From Acidipropionibacterium timonense (GTDB taxonomy: Bacteria; Actinomycetota; Actinomycetes; Propionibacteriales; Propionibacteriaceae), in assembly GCF_900605005.1 (NCBI RefSeq), contig NZ_LR027558.1, positions 2,213,705-2,269,494 of the forward strand: a stretch of 55,790 nt of DNA, given 5' to 3'. Below, piece by piece: positions 47,596 through 55,729 of this stretch. How positions within the stretch are numbered: the first letter of the stretch is position 1; each line of letters starts with the position of its first letter. A model generated the notes under the pieces. It was given only the letters and a program-made list of their open reading frames with translations, did no database searches and had not been told where the DNA came from. The translations under genes and the position numbers were made by a program.

Positions 47596-48572
47596 ACCTC
47601 ATGACCACATCGACTGGCGGGGTCTGCGTTGTCGGCTCCTTCATGATGGACCTCATCGCCTACGCCCCCCGACGCCCCGAGCCGGGCGAGACCCTCGCCG
47701 GGACCGACTTCGTCCAGACTCCCGGGGGCAAGGGGTTCAACCAGGCGGTGGCCGCCGCCCGGTGCGAGGTCCCGACGTCGATGATCGGACGGGTCGGCCA
47801 GGATCTCTTCGGCAACCAGTTCGTCCACGCGCTCACCATCGAGGGCATCGCCCATGACGGTGTCATCCGCGACGAGTCGACCGGCACCGGGGTGGGCCTG
47901 CCCGTCGTCACCGAGGACGGGCAGAACTCCATCATCATCATCCCCCGGGCGAACCTTCGATCGACCCCGGCCAGCATCGCGGCCCAACGGGAGGTCATCG
48001 AGTCGGCGAAGGTGCTCCTCCTCCAGCTCGAGCTCCCGGTCGAGGCCGTCGTCGAGGCAGCCGAGATCGCCCACGCCGCCGGGGTGCGGGTCGTCCTCAA
48101 CCCCGCCCCCTACACCCCCCTGCCCGACCATCTGCTGGAGCTGTGCGACGTCGTCGTCCCCAACGAGGTCGAGCTGGCGTCGTGGGCCGGCGTCGACGCC
48201 GAGGACCGCGACGAGGTGTGCGCCGCGGCCGACAGGTTGTCGCGCACCCATGACATCGACGTCGTCGTCACCCTCGGGTCGCGGGGCGTGCTCGTCGTCG
48301 AGCAGGGACGGCGTGCCACCCTCATCGACCGCCATGTCGTCGAGGCCGTCGACACCGTCGGCGCCGGAGACACCTTCTGCGGACAGCTGTGCGCCCTCCT
48401 GGCGTCCGGGGAGAACCTCCAGGCCGCCGCGGTCCGCGCCAACGCCGCGGCCGCCCTGGCGGTGACCCGGCGCGGTGGTGCCTCCTCGGCCCCCACCCGC
48501 GACGAGGTGGACGCCTTCCTCGTCGACTCCTCCACGATCCCGACAGCCCCTGACGGAAAGGACCAGCCATGA
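47592..48572 (+). CDS. PfkB-family carbohydrate kinase, ribokinase-like
   Basis: A 326-residue kinase with the ribokinase signatures GGKGFNQAVAAAR (45-57), NPAP, PNEVEL and the catalytic base D260 in DTVGAGDTF. It phosphorylates a pentose or fructose-like sugar with ATP. Ribokinases can act on D-arabinose at O5, which would yield the substrate of the coupled isomerase. GTG 47592 (gaagg nearby) overlaps the upstream stop, though ATG 47601 is an alternative; its own stop overlaps the GH172 start (ATGA). Confidence 0.88.
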   Translation: MNLMTTSTGGVCVVGSFMMDLIAYAPRRPEPGETLAGTDFVQTPGGKGFNQAVAAARCEVPTSMIGRVGQDLFGNQFVHALTIEGIAHDGVIRDESTGTGVGLPVVTEDGQNSIIIIPRANLRSTPASIAAQREVIESAKVLLLQLELPVEAVVEAAEIAHAAGVRVVLNPAPYTPLPDHLLELCDVVVPNEVELASWAGVDAEDRDEVCAAADRLSRTHDIDVVVTLGSRGVLVVEQGRRATLIDRHVVEAVDTVGAGDTFCGQLCALLASGENLQAAAVRANAAAALAVTRRGGASSAPTRDEVDAFLVDSSTIPTAPDGKDQP

Positions 48573-49648
48573 CCAGCTACGGCCCCCACGGCTCGAGCCT
48601 GCGAGACCTTCCCCGCCTCCGCTCGACCCGGCGTCGCCGCGCCTCCTCCTACGACCGAAGCGGCGGGAACGACGACTTCGTCGTCATCGAACCCGGCCAG
48701 ACGGTGGAGATCGCCAACCTCACCGGGGCCGGCGACGTCAACCACATCTGGATGACCGTCGCCAGCCACGTGCCGACGACCCCGGACTTCGTCGACAACG
48801 CCTACCTGCGCAAGATCGTCCTCAAGGCGTACTGGGACGGATCGGACAAGCCGAGCATCCTCACCCCGCTGGGTGACTTCTTCGGCATGGGCCACGCCCG
48901 CACCGGCAACTTCTCCTCCGCACCCCTGCAGATGAGCCCCCAGGACGGCAAGGGCCTCAACTCGTGGTGGCACATGCCCTTCGCCGACGGGGCCCGCTTC
49001 GAGATCACCAACGAGTGCCAGGAGATGATCCTGCGCTTCTACTACTACATCGACTACGAGCAGTTCGACGAACTCGAGGAGGGGCTGGGCCGCTTCCACG
49101 CCGCATGGCACCGGGAGAACCCCACCCAGGGCCAGGACCAGGGCGATCGCACCAACGCCGAGTTCCTCTTCGGCGGCAGGAACACGACCGGCGCCGACAA
49201 CTACACCATCCTCGAGACCGCGGGACGAGGGCACTACGTCGGCTGCATCCTCAACACGACCAACCTCCGCCACACCGATGACTGGAACTGGTACGGCGAG
49301 GGCGACGACATGATCTTCGTCGACGGCGAGGCATGGCCCCCCGAGCTCCACGGCACCGGCACCGAGGACTACTTCAACACCGCATGGTGCCCCGACCAGA
49401 GCTTCCACGGTCCGTATCACGGACTGACTCTTCCGGGCGGCGAGAACTGGTCGGGACAGGTGAGCTACTACCGATTCCACGTCGAGGACCCGGTCCCCTT
49501 CGAGAAGTCCATCCGGGTCACCATCGAGCACGGCCACGACAACCATCGCAGTGACGACATCTCCTCGGTCGCCTACTGGTACCAGGAGACGCCGTCCCAG
49601 GACCTCACCCTGGCTCCGGTCGAGGACCGGCTGCCCCGGCTCGGGTGA
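48569..49648 (+). CDS. DUF2961 / GH172-family glycoside hydrolase
   Basis: A 359-residue protein with the DUF2961 pattern: GAGDVNHIWMT, PLGDFFGMGHA, GLNSWWHMPF, GEGDDMIFVDGE and HGTGTEDYFNTAW. Characterised GH172 enzymes act on alpha-D-fructofuranosides (difructose dianhydride I) and on D-arabinofuranosides of mycobacterial arabinan; their two catalytic glutamates should correspond to E244 (GEGDDM) and E266 (TEDYF), which is my inference. There is no signal peptide, so hydrolysis is intracellular, after import. It is translationally coupled to the kinase (ATGA), which links the sugar it releases to the kinase and isomerase. Confidence 0.85.
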   Translation: MTSYGPHGSSLRDLPRLRSTRRRRASSYDRSGGNDDFVVIEPGQTVEIANLTGAGDVNHIWMTVASHVPTTPDFVDNAYLRKIVLKAYWDGSDKPSILTPLGDFFGMGHARTGNFSSAPLQMSPQDGKGLNSWWHMPFADGARFEITNECQEMILRFYYYIDYEQFDELEEGLGRFHAAWHRENPTQGQDQGDRTNAEFLFGGRNTTGADNYTILETAGRGHYVGCILNTTNLRHTDDWNWYGEGDDMIFVDGEAWPPELHGTGTEDYFNTAWCPDQSFHGPYHGLTLPGGENWSGQVSYYRFHVEDPVPFEKSIRVTIEHGHDNHRSDDISSVAYWYQETPSQDLTLAPVEDRLPRLG

Positions 49649-49777
49649 CGCAGCCGTGCCAGGTCGACATCCAGGAGGCCGATGAGATCGCGCCACGAGC
49701 CCCCACACCCCCTTCCCTGCCCACCCCTTCATCCCCGTCGTGGGCCAGACCCACACATCCACCTAGGAGGAACAATG

Positions 49778-51154
49778 ATGTCTCCCATCACCCGTCGCCA
49801 GGTCCTGGGCGGGTCCGTCGCCGTGGCCGCCCTCGCCGCGCTCAGCGCCTGCGGGTCCGGCACCCCGGGCCAGTCGAAGTCACAGGAGGAGAGCGCCAAG
49901 GCCGCGTCGGCAGCCGGCGTCACCGAGATCACGTTCTGGCACCGGACCTTCACCCCGGTCGAGAACGCCTGGTACAAGAAGGTGGTCCAGGACTTCAACA
50001 AGGCGCAGAGCAAGATCATCGTCAAGGACACCGAGATCCCGGCCGACGCCTGGGACCAGAAGATGAAGGCGGCGCAGGCCGCCGGGAAGGCGCCTGACGT
50101 CTACACCCATTCCGGATCGATCGCGGACGCGGTGCGTCTGGGGCAGATCCATGAGCTCGACTCCCTCATGGACAAGTCCAAGCTCGAGGAGATCATCGAC
50201 GCCGCCAAGCCGATCGCCCAGCAGGACGGCAAGTACTACGCCTACCCGCTGCTGCTGGAGCCCCAGACCGTCCTCTTCTGGAACAAGGACATGTTCAAGG
50301 CTGCCGGGCTCGACCCGGAGAAGGGCCCCACGAGTTGGGACGAGCTGTTCCAGACCTGCGCCAAGCTCAAGCCGACCCTCAAGAGCGGCCAGTACTGCAT
50401 CAGCACGGCCGAGGACTCGGCCACCTTCGCCTGGTCCAGCGTCGGTCAGCAGATGAACTTCGCCGGCCACACCGCCCTCACCGACGACTGGACCAAGCCG
50501 AACGTCGAGGACGACGGCTACAAGAAGCTCATCGCGGCGTACAAGAAGCTGTGGGACAACGGGTACATCCCCAAGCAGCCCCTGGCCGCCTACGTCGAGG
50601 GCAAGGACTACGGCCAGAAGAAGGTCGCCATGAAGGTCTCGGGCTCCTGGATGATGTCCGAGATCGGATCGGACTACAAGGACCTGCTGACGACCACCGG
50701 CATCTGCCCCTTCCCCTCGGCCGACGGCAAGGCGAACCAGCCGACGTCGACCCTGGGCAACTTCAAGTGGGTCGTCGACGCCAAGTCGAAGAACGCCAAG
50801 GCCGCCGCCGACTTCATCGCCTGGGCGCTGGCCGGCGATCCCGAGGTTCTCGTCCCCTTCTTCGTCCAGACGCAGTTCACGAAGGCCCCCGTCCGCAAGA
50901 CGGTCGCCGACGCCGTGAGCAAGGACGAGAAGGCTGCCACGGCACCGTGGAGCTCCGTCGTCACCAAGGACGTCGTTCCCTATGCCATCCCGGAGCCGGT
51001 CTACCCCTGGGACGTCTCCCTGGCTGTCGGCCTGGCCATGGAGAAGGGCATGAAGGGCGCGAAGTCCGCCGATGACGCGCTCAAGGAGGCCGCGACGACC
51101 ATCCAGAAGGTCATCGACCGCGACAAGCTCGCGTCCATCGCGCCGAAGAAGTGA
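49778..51154 (+). CDS. CUT1 ABC transporter sugar-binding lipoprotein
   Basis: A 458-residue extracellular solute-binding protein of family 1 (MalE-like). The signal peptide has an RR pair (ITRRQVLGGSVAVAAL) and a lipobox LSAC near residue 26. The mature protein opens with TEITFWHRTF and includes APDVYTHSG and YYAYPLLLEPQTVLFWNKDMF motifs. An excellent Shine-Dalgarno (taggagg) lies seven bases before ATG 49778 (ATG 49775 is also possible), suggesting high expression as is usual for binding proteins. It follows the GH172 gene after a 129-base gap without a clear promoter. Confidence 0.93.
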   Translation: MSPITRRQVLGGSVAVAALAALSACGSGTPGQSKSQEESAKAASAAGVTEITFWHRTFTPVENAWYKKVVQDFNKAQSKIIVKDTEIPADAWDQKMKAAQAAGKAPDVYTHSGSIADAVRLGQIHELDSLMDKSKLEEIIDAAKPIAQQDGKYYAYPLLLEPQTVLFWNKDMFKAAGLDPEKGPTSWDELFQTCAKLKPTLKSGQYCISTAEDSATFAWSSVGQQMNFAGHTALTDDWTKPNVEDDGYKKLIAAYKKLWDNGYIPKQPLAAYVEGKDYGQKKVAMKVSGSWMMSEIGSDYKDLLTTTGICPFPSADGKANQPTSTLGNFKWVVDAKSKNAKAAADFIAWALAGDPEVLVPFFVQTQFTKAPVRKTVADAVSKDEKAATAPWSSVVTKDVVPYAIPEPVYPWDVSLAVGLAMEKGMKGAKSADDALKEAATTIQKVIDRDKLASIAPKK

Positions 51155-51222
51155 CCTCACCGGTCGTCCTCGGGGCACATCGACCCCGAGGACGACCCCA
51201 CCCGCCCGACGAAGGAGTCACC

Positions 51223-52155
51223 ATGGCCAGCCACCCCGGATCGACCACCGTGGACCGCGACACCACGCGCCGCAACAGGCGCTACAGATACCGTGACAGC
51301 CGGCTGGCCTATCTGCTCCTCGCCCCCGCCGTCATCCTGCTCGGGATCTTCGTCATCTGGCCGACGATCTACGCCATCTATCTGTCGTTCTACGACTGGA
51401 GCTTCTACCAGCCGAGCACCTTCGTCGGGTGGAAGAACTTCGAGGACGTCCTCACCGATTCCCAGTTCAAGGACGCCGTCCTGCGCGGCCTCAAGTTCGT
51501 CGTCATGACGGTGCCCTTCACGATCGTCGCAGCCTTCCTCTTCGCCTCCCTCGTCGTGTCGGTGTCACGGAGATTCGCCACCGTCCTCAAGGTGAGCATC
51601 TACATCCCGACGATCATCTCGAGCGTCATCGCGTCCATCACCTTCGCCCTCATCTACGACTACTCGGGTGGCCTGCTCAATGCCGTCCTGGGGGCCTTCG
51701 GCGAACAACCCAGGGCATGGCTGGGCGAGACGCAGACAGCTCTCACCGCCGTCGCCGTCCCCGCCGTGTGGCTCGGCATGGGGCTGACGGCACTCATCAT
51801 GGTCGCGGCCATGGTGGACATTCCCACCTCGTTCTACGAGGCCGCCGAGCTCGAGGGCGCCAACTGGTGGAAGAAGACGATCTACATCACCTTGCCGCAG
51901 ATGAAGAACATCATCCTCTATCTCATCATCACCGGGTTCGTCGGCGCGATCCAGCAGTACGAACTCCCCCTCGTCATGACCAATGGTGGCCCCCTGGACT
52001 CGACGACCCTGCCGAACCTCTTCATCTTCAATCACTTCCGCGGGGACAACTTCGTCGGATACTCGATCGCCGCCGCGCTGCTCCTCTTCGTCGTGCTCGG
52101 CACGATCTCCGCCGGAATCTTCCGCGTCCTCAACTCCGAGAAACTGGTCGACTGA
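51223..52155 (+). CDS. CUT1 ABC transporter permease, MalF-like
   Basis: A 310-residue inner-membrane permease with six hydrophobic segments and the EAA loop YEAAELEGANWWKKTIYITLPQ that contacts the ATPase. AYLLLAPAVILLGIFVIWPTIYAIYLS (read in parts) is the standard first helix. The ATG has a Shine-Dalgarno (gaaggag). It ends one base before the second permease. It works with the binding protein upstream to import an oligosaccharide or glycoside. Confidence 0.95.
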   Translation: MASHPGSTTVDRDTTRRNRRYRYRDSRLAYLLLAPAVILLGIFVIWPTIYAIYLSFYDWSFYQPSTFVGWKNFEDVLTDSQFKDAVLRGLKFVVMTVPFTIVAAFLFASLVVSVSRRFATVLKVSIYIPTIISSVIASITFALIYDYSGGLLNAVLGAFGEQPRAWLGETQTALTAVAVPAVWLGMGLTALIMVAAMVDIPTSFYEAAELEGANWWKKTIYITLPQMKNIILYLIITGFVGAIQQYELPLVMTNGGPLDSTTLPNLFIFNHFRGDNFVGYSIAAALLLFVVLGTISAGIFRVLNSEKLVD

Positions 52156-52156
52156 C

Positions 52157-53062
52157 ATGACGAACGCACACACTGCAGCACCGTCCGACGGCACCGCGAC
52201 GGCCCCTCGGACCCGACCCGTCAGGCGTCGCCACCATCGCACCGCAGGGTGGTGGGTGGTCAACACCTGCAAGGTCATCGTCGGCCTCATCTTCATCGCG
52301 CTGGCCCTCTTCCCACTGCTGTGGATGGTCATCGCCGGGTTCAAGTCGAAGACCGAGGTGCTCCGCACCCCGTTCCAGTTCTTCCCCGAGGTGTGGCGGT
52401 GGCAGAACTACGTCCAGATCGCCAGTGACCCGACCTTCATGCGGACCATGGCCTGGACCTTCCTGGGGGCGCTGCTCTTCATGACCCTCAGCCTGACGGT
52501 CAACAGCCTGGCCGCCTACGCCTTCGCCCGTCTCGACTTCTACGGAAAGAAGGTCATCTGGGTCGTCGTCATCACGACGATGTTCATTCCCGGCATGACG
52601 ATCCTCCTGACGAGCTTCATCGTCGTGACGAAGCTGCAGATGCTCGACACCCTCGGCGTCCTCGTCATCCCGGGCGCCGCGAGTGCCGCGACGATCTTCT
52701 TCATCCGGCAGTTCTACCTCAACATCCCGTCCTCCCTGGAGGAGGCCGCCATGCTCGACGGCTGCGGGAGGTTCGGCATCTACCTTCACCTGTTCCTGCC
52801 CCTGTCGAAACCGCCCTTCGTCGTCATGGGGATCACCTCCTTCCTCGCCTACTGGAACTCGTACGTGTGGCCGATCATGACGATCACCAGCCCGGACAAG
52901 TTCGTGCTCCAGCAGTACCTGGCCTCCTTCCGGTCGGAGCGCACCTCCGAGCTCGGGCTCCTCATGGCGGGGTCGACCATGGCCGCGGCGCCGGTCATCA
53001 TCCTCTTCCTCATCTTCCAGCGACAGATCATCGGCAACATCAAGATGGCCGGCCTCAAGTAG
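52157..53062 (+). CDS. CUT1 ABC transporter permease, MalG-like
   Basis: A 301-residue permease with six membrane helices and the EAA loop LEEAAMLDGCGRFGIYLHLFLP. The N terminus is a 35-residue Arg/Thr-rich cytosolic tail. The ATG is one base after the MalF-like stop, so coupling is tight. No ATPase gene follows; as in many CUT1 systems a shared MsmK/UgpC-type ATPase from elsewhere is presumably used. Confidence 0.95.
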   Translation: MTNAHTAAPSDGTATAPRTRPVRRRHHRTAGWWVVNTCKVIVGLIFIALALFPLLWMVIAGFKSKTEVLRTPFQFFPEVWRWQNYVQIASDPTFMRTMAWTFLGALLFMTLSLTVNSLAAYAFARLDFYGKKVIWVVVITTMFIPGMTILLTSFIVVTKLQMLDTLGVLVIPGAASAATIFFIRQFYLNIPSSLEEAAMLDGCGRFGIYLHLFLPLSKPPFVVMGITSFLAYWNSYVWPIMTITSPDKFVLQQYLASFRSERTSELGLLMAGSTMAAAPVIILFLIFQRQIIGNIKMAGLK

Positions 53063-53105
53063 TGGCCGTTCGACGACGGAACCACGGAAGGTGCAGGGTG
53101 AGGTC

Positions 53106-54131
53106 ATGACCGCGAACCACGCCGTGACGCCCAGGCCCGTGACCATTGCCGACGTGGCTCGAACCGCGGGTGTCTCCCCGGCGACCGTCTCCCGCGTCCT
53201 CAACGGCAATCCCACGGTCGACCCACGCCTGGTCGAGCGCGTCCAGGAGGCCGTCGCCGCGGTCGACTACGTCCCCAACGGCGTCGGTCGTGCCCTGCGT
53301 CGGCAACGCTCCGACATGTGGGCGGCGATCATCCCGGACGTCCACAACGCCTTCTTCACGAGGGTCGTCGAGGCCTTCGAGGGGGTCGCCAATGCCGACG
53401 GCTACTCCGTCGTCCTGTGCAACTCCCGCGAGGACGCGGCACGGGAGCAGGCCTACATCGCCACGTCCATCGCCCACCAGGTGTCCGGGGTCCTGCTGGC
53501 CGCGACGTCGGCCTCGACGAAGCTCACCGCCCTGGACCGGGCCGGGATCCCCGTCGTCACCATCGACCGCCGGGTCACCGAGTTCAACGGTGACCGGGTC
53601 ACCGTCGACGGTCAGATGATCGGGCACCTGGCCGCCGACCACATGGTCGAGCAGGGCTGCCGGGTGCCACTCGTCGTGTCCGGCCCGCCCACCGTCACCT
53701 CGACGGCCACCCGCGAACAGGGATTCCTGGCGACCATGGCCGAGATGATGGTCGACGTCCCCGAGGAGCGGGTCCTCAGGGTCGACCTGCGAGCCGGCGA
53801 CGTCGAGGAGAAGGTCGGCCGCGCCCTCGACGCCATGCCGGAGGTCGACGGGGTCTTCGCCGTCAACGGGCCCATCACCTCGGGCACCTTCCTCGCCCTG
53901 CGCGACCACGACCGGCGTGTCCCCGAGGACGTCGTCCTCGTCGGCGTCGACGACGACCACTGGACGCGCATGGTCACCCCCACCGTCACCGTCGTCGCCC
54001 AGCCGGTCGAGCAGATCGGTCGGTGGGCCGGGCAACTCCTGCTGGCCCGGTCGAGGAACGACACCCTCGACAACGCCAAGATCACCCTCGACCCCTCGCT
54101 CATCGTGCGGCAGTCCTCCGTACGCACCTGA
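53106..54131 (+). CDS. LacI-family transcriptional regulator
   Basis: A 341-residue repressor-type protein: N-terminal helix-turn-helix (about 12-34, VTIADVARTAGVSPATVSRV) with hinge helix YVPNGVGRALRRQ, then a periplasmic-binding-protein-like sugar domain (GVLLAATSA, VVTIDRRV, GVDDDHW). ATG 53106 is chosen over GTG 53091 because the helix-turn-helix then begins at the family position. It sits inside the locus that it probably controls; the candidate operator is at 46929-46942. The inducer is likely the imported sugar or its phosphate. Confidence 0.93.
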   Translation: MTANHAVTPRPVTIADVARTAGVSPATVSRVLNGNPTVDPRLVERVQEAVAAVDYVPNGVGRALRRQRSDMWAAIIPDVHNAFFTRVVEAFEGVANADGYSVVLCNSREDAAREQAYIATSIAHQVSGVLLAATSASTKLTALDRAGIPVVTIDRRVTEFNGDRVTVDGQMIGHLAADHMVEQGCRVPLVVSGPPTVTSTATREQGFLATMAEMMVDVPEERVLRVDLRAGDVEEKVGRALDAMPEVDGVFAVNGPITSGTFLALRDHDRRVPEDVVLVGVDDDHWTRMVTPTVTVVAQPVEQIGRWAGQLLLARSRNDTLDNAKITLDPSLIVRQSSVRT

Positions 54132-54146
54132 CCCAAGGAAGCACCC

Positions 54147-55024
54147 ATGAAGCTGCGTGCCCACATCGGCGACCGTGACCGCGTCTTCGACCCGTCCACC
54201 CCGCAGGAGGCCCGGTACCTCAACGACCACACGCTCCTACGCGACCACGACGGCCTGTGGCACCTCTTCGGCATCACGGCCCCGGAACCTGCCCGCCCCC
54301 TCGAGGAGGTCCACTTCCTCCATGCGACCGCCCCGGCGCTCCGGGGCCCGTGGACCGACCACGACCCGGTCATCGAGGCCGACGTCTCCCGGGGCGAGAC
54401 CCACGTGTGGGCCCCCACGTCATCGCCCACGACGGCACGTACTGGATGTTCTACGCCGGCGGCACCCCGGACCACTCCCGGTACCGCATCCAGCTGGCGA
54501 CCAGCGACGACCTGTGGACGTGGACCCGCGACGCCGGGCACCCCCTCTTCGAGGACGGGTACGACGCCCGTGACCCGATGGTGCTGCGCGTCGACGACCA
54601 GTGGGTGCTCTACTACACGCGCACCTCGACGCCGACCGGTGGGGTGCACGAGGTCGCGGCGCGTACGAGCACCGACCTGCGGACCTGGTCCGACCCGCGC
54701 GTCGTCTTCTCCTCGGCCGAGTCCGGGACCTTCGGCGGCCCGACCGAGTCGCCCTTCGTCATCCCGCTGACCGGCCCGGACGGACCCGTCTGGCTGCTGT
54801 CGGTGTGCGACGCGACCCTGTACGACCTCACCCGGGTGTACCTGTCCTCCGACCCCTTCCACTGGGAGGGCGCCCCGGCCTTCGTCGTCGAGGAGCACTG
54901 CCCCGAGTACGTCGTCGACGACGACCGACTGTGGGTCACCGGTGCCGGCTGGGCCCGCGGTGGACTCCATCTGCGGCGCCTCGAGCTGAGCTGGGAGGAC
55001 GGCAGCCCCGCCCCCGTCCTGTGA
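54147..55024 (+). pseudogene. Five-bladed beta-propeller glycosidase (GH32/GH43-like), frameshifted
   Basis: Two frames together encode a protein of about 292 residues with clan-type motifs: YLNDHTLLRD (nucleophile Asp), HVWAPHVIAHDGTYWMFYAGG across the break, DARDPMVLRV (RDP motif) and TESPFVI (general acid Glu). Reading shifts at a run of five C at 54412-54416; a sixth C would restore one continuous frame of exactly 293 codons. So it is either a recent frameshift, phase variation or a sequence error. There is no signal peptide, so it is an intracellular enzyme. Fructosidase or arabinofuranosidase activity would suit the locus. ATG 54147 follows a Shine-Dalgarno (caagga). Confidence 0.8.
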
Positions 55025-55046
55025 CGTGGGCCCGGTGACGTACTCG

Positions 55047-55063
55047 CCCGGCCCGGGGCCGGG
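55047..55063. terminator. GC hairpin between convergent genes
   Basis: CCCGGCCC-g-GGGCCGGG, 17 bases, lies between the glycosidase and hpt stops and abuts the hpt stop. It is a plausible bidirectional terminator; in practice the inner pairs would open to form the loop. Confidence 0.55.
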
Positions 55064-55615
55064 TCAGGCGTACACGTGCGGCGCGAGGGTGGCGACGTCG
55101 GTGAGGTTGCGGTACCTGCCGGCGTAGTCCAGGCCGTACCCGACGACGAACTCGTTGGGGATGTCGAAACCGACGTACCTGACGTCGACCGGGGAGGTGA
55201 GGGCCTCGGGCTTGCGGAACATCGCCATGATCTCCAGCGACTTCGGTCCGCGCGACCTGAGGTTCTGCACGAGGTAGCTCAGGGTGAGGCCGGTGTCGAT
55301 GATGTCCTCGACGATGAGGACGTCCTTGCCCTCGATGTCACCGGACAGGTCCTTGAGGATGCGTACCACACCGCTGGACTTCGTCCCCGCCCCGTAGGAC
55401 GACACCGCCATCCAGTCCATCGTCATGTGGCTCCTCATCGACCGGCACAGGTCGGCGAGGGTCATGACCGCCCCGTTGAGGACGCCGACCATGAGGATGT
55501 CACGTCCCTCGTAGTCGGCGTCGATCTGGGCGGCGACCTCGGCCACACGGGCCTCGACCTGCTCCTGGGTGAAGAGAACCCTGTCGAAATCTTGCTCAAG
55601 ATCGCTGGCGCGCAC
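55064..55615 (-). CDS. hpt: Hypoxanthine phosphoribosyltransferase
   Basis: Salvages hypoxanthine and guanine with PRPP. The 183-residue product has the PRPP-binding motif VLIVEDIIDTG, MDWMAVSSYG, and VGFDIPNEFVVGYGLDYAGRYRN (read in parts) of the purine site. GTG 55615 lies six bases after TAGGGT (minus strand, 55622-55627), whose TAG is also the tilS stop codon, implying a leaderless internal promoter. tilS-hpt-ftsH is the usual order; ftsH here is displaced by the sugar locus. Confidence 0.96.
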   Translation of the reverse strand: MRASDLEQDFDRVLFTQEQVEARVAEVAAQIDADYEGRDILMVGVLNGAVMTLADLCRSMRSHMTMDWMAVSSYGAGTKSSGVVRILKDLSGDIEGKDVLIVEDIIDTGLTLSYLVQNLRSRGPKSLEIMAMFRKPEALTSPVDVRYVGFDIPNEFVVGYGLDYAGRYRNLTDVATLAPHVYA

Positions 55616-55624
55616 GACGCCACC

Positions 55625-55729
55625 CTACTCGGGCCCCGCGTTCCAGACGACCCGCCTGCCCACGCGCACCGCCCGGCCCCCCGGCAGGTCGACGCCCGCC
55701 CCGCCACGACCGACGAGGAGCCCACGGAC
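55625..55729 (-). CDS. tilS: tRNA(Ile)-lysidine synthase, C-terminal fragment
   Basis: Only the last 34 or so codons are present: the frame reads VRGLLVGRGGAGVDLPGGRA and ends RVGRRVVWNAGPE, which resembles the substrate-binding C-terminal TilS domain (LPGG motif). The position just before hpt is the standard one. Beyond 55729 the sequence is an inverted copy of 55636-55696 and should not be trusted as tilS. The protein cannot be assessed further. Confidence 0.7.
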   Translation of the reverse strand, partial: VRGLLVGRGGAGVDLPGGRAVRVGRRVVWNAGPE

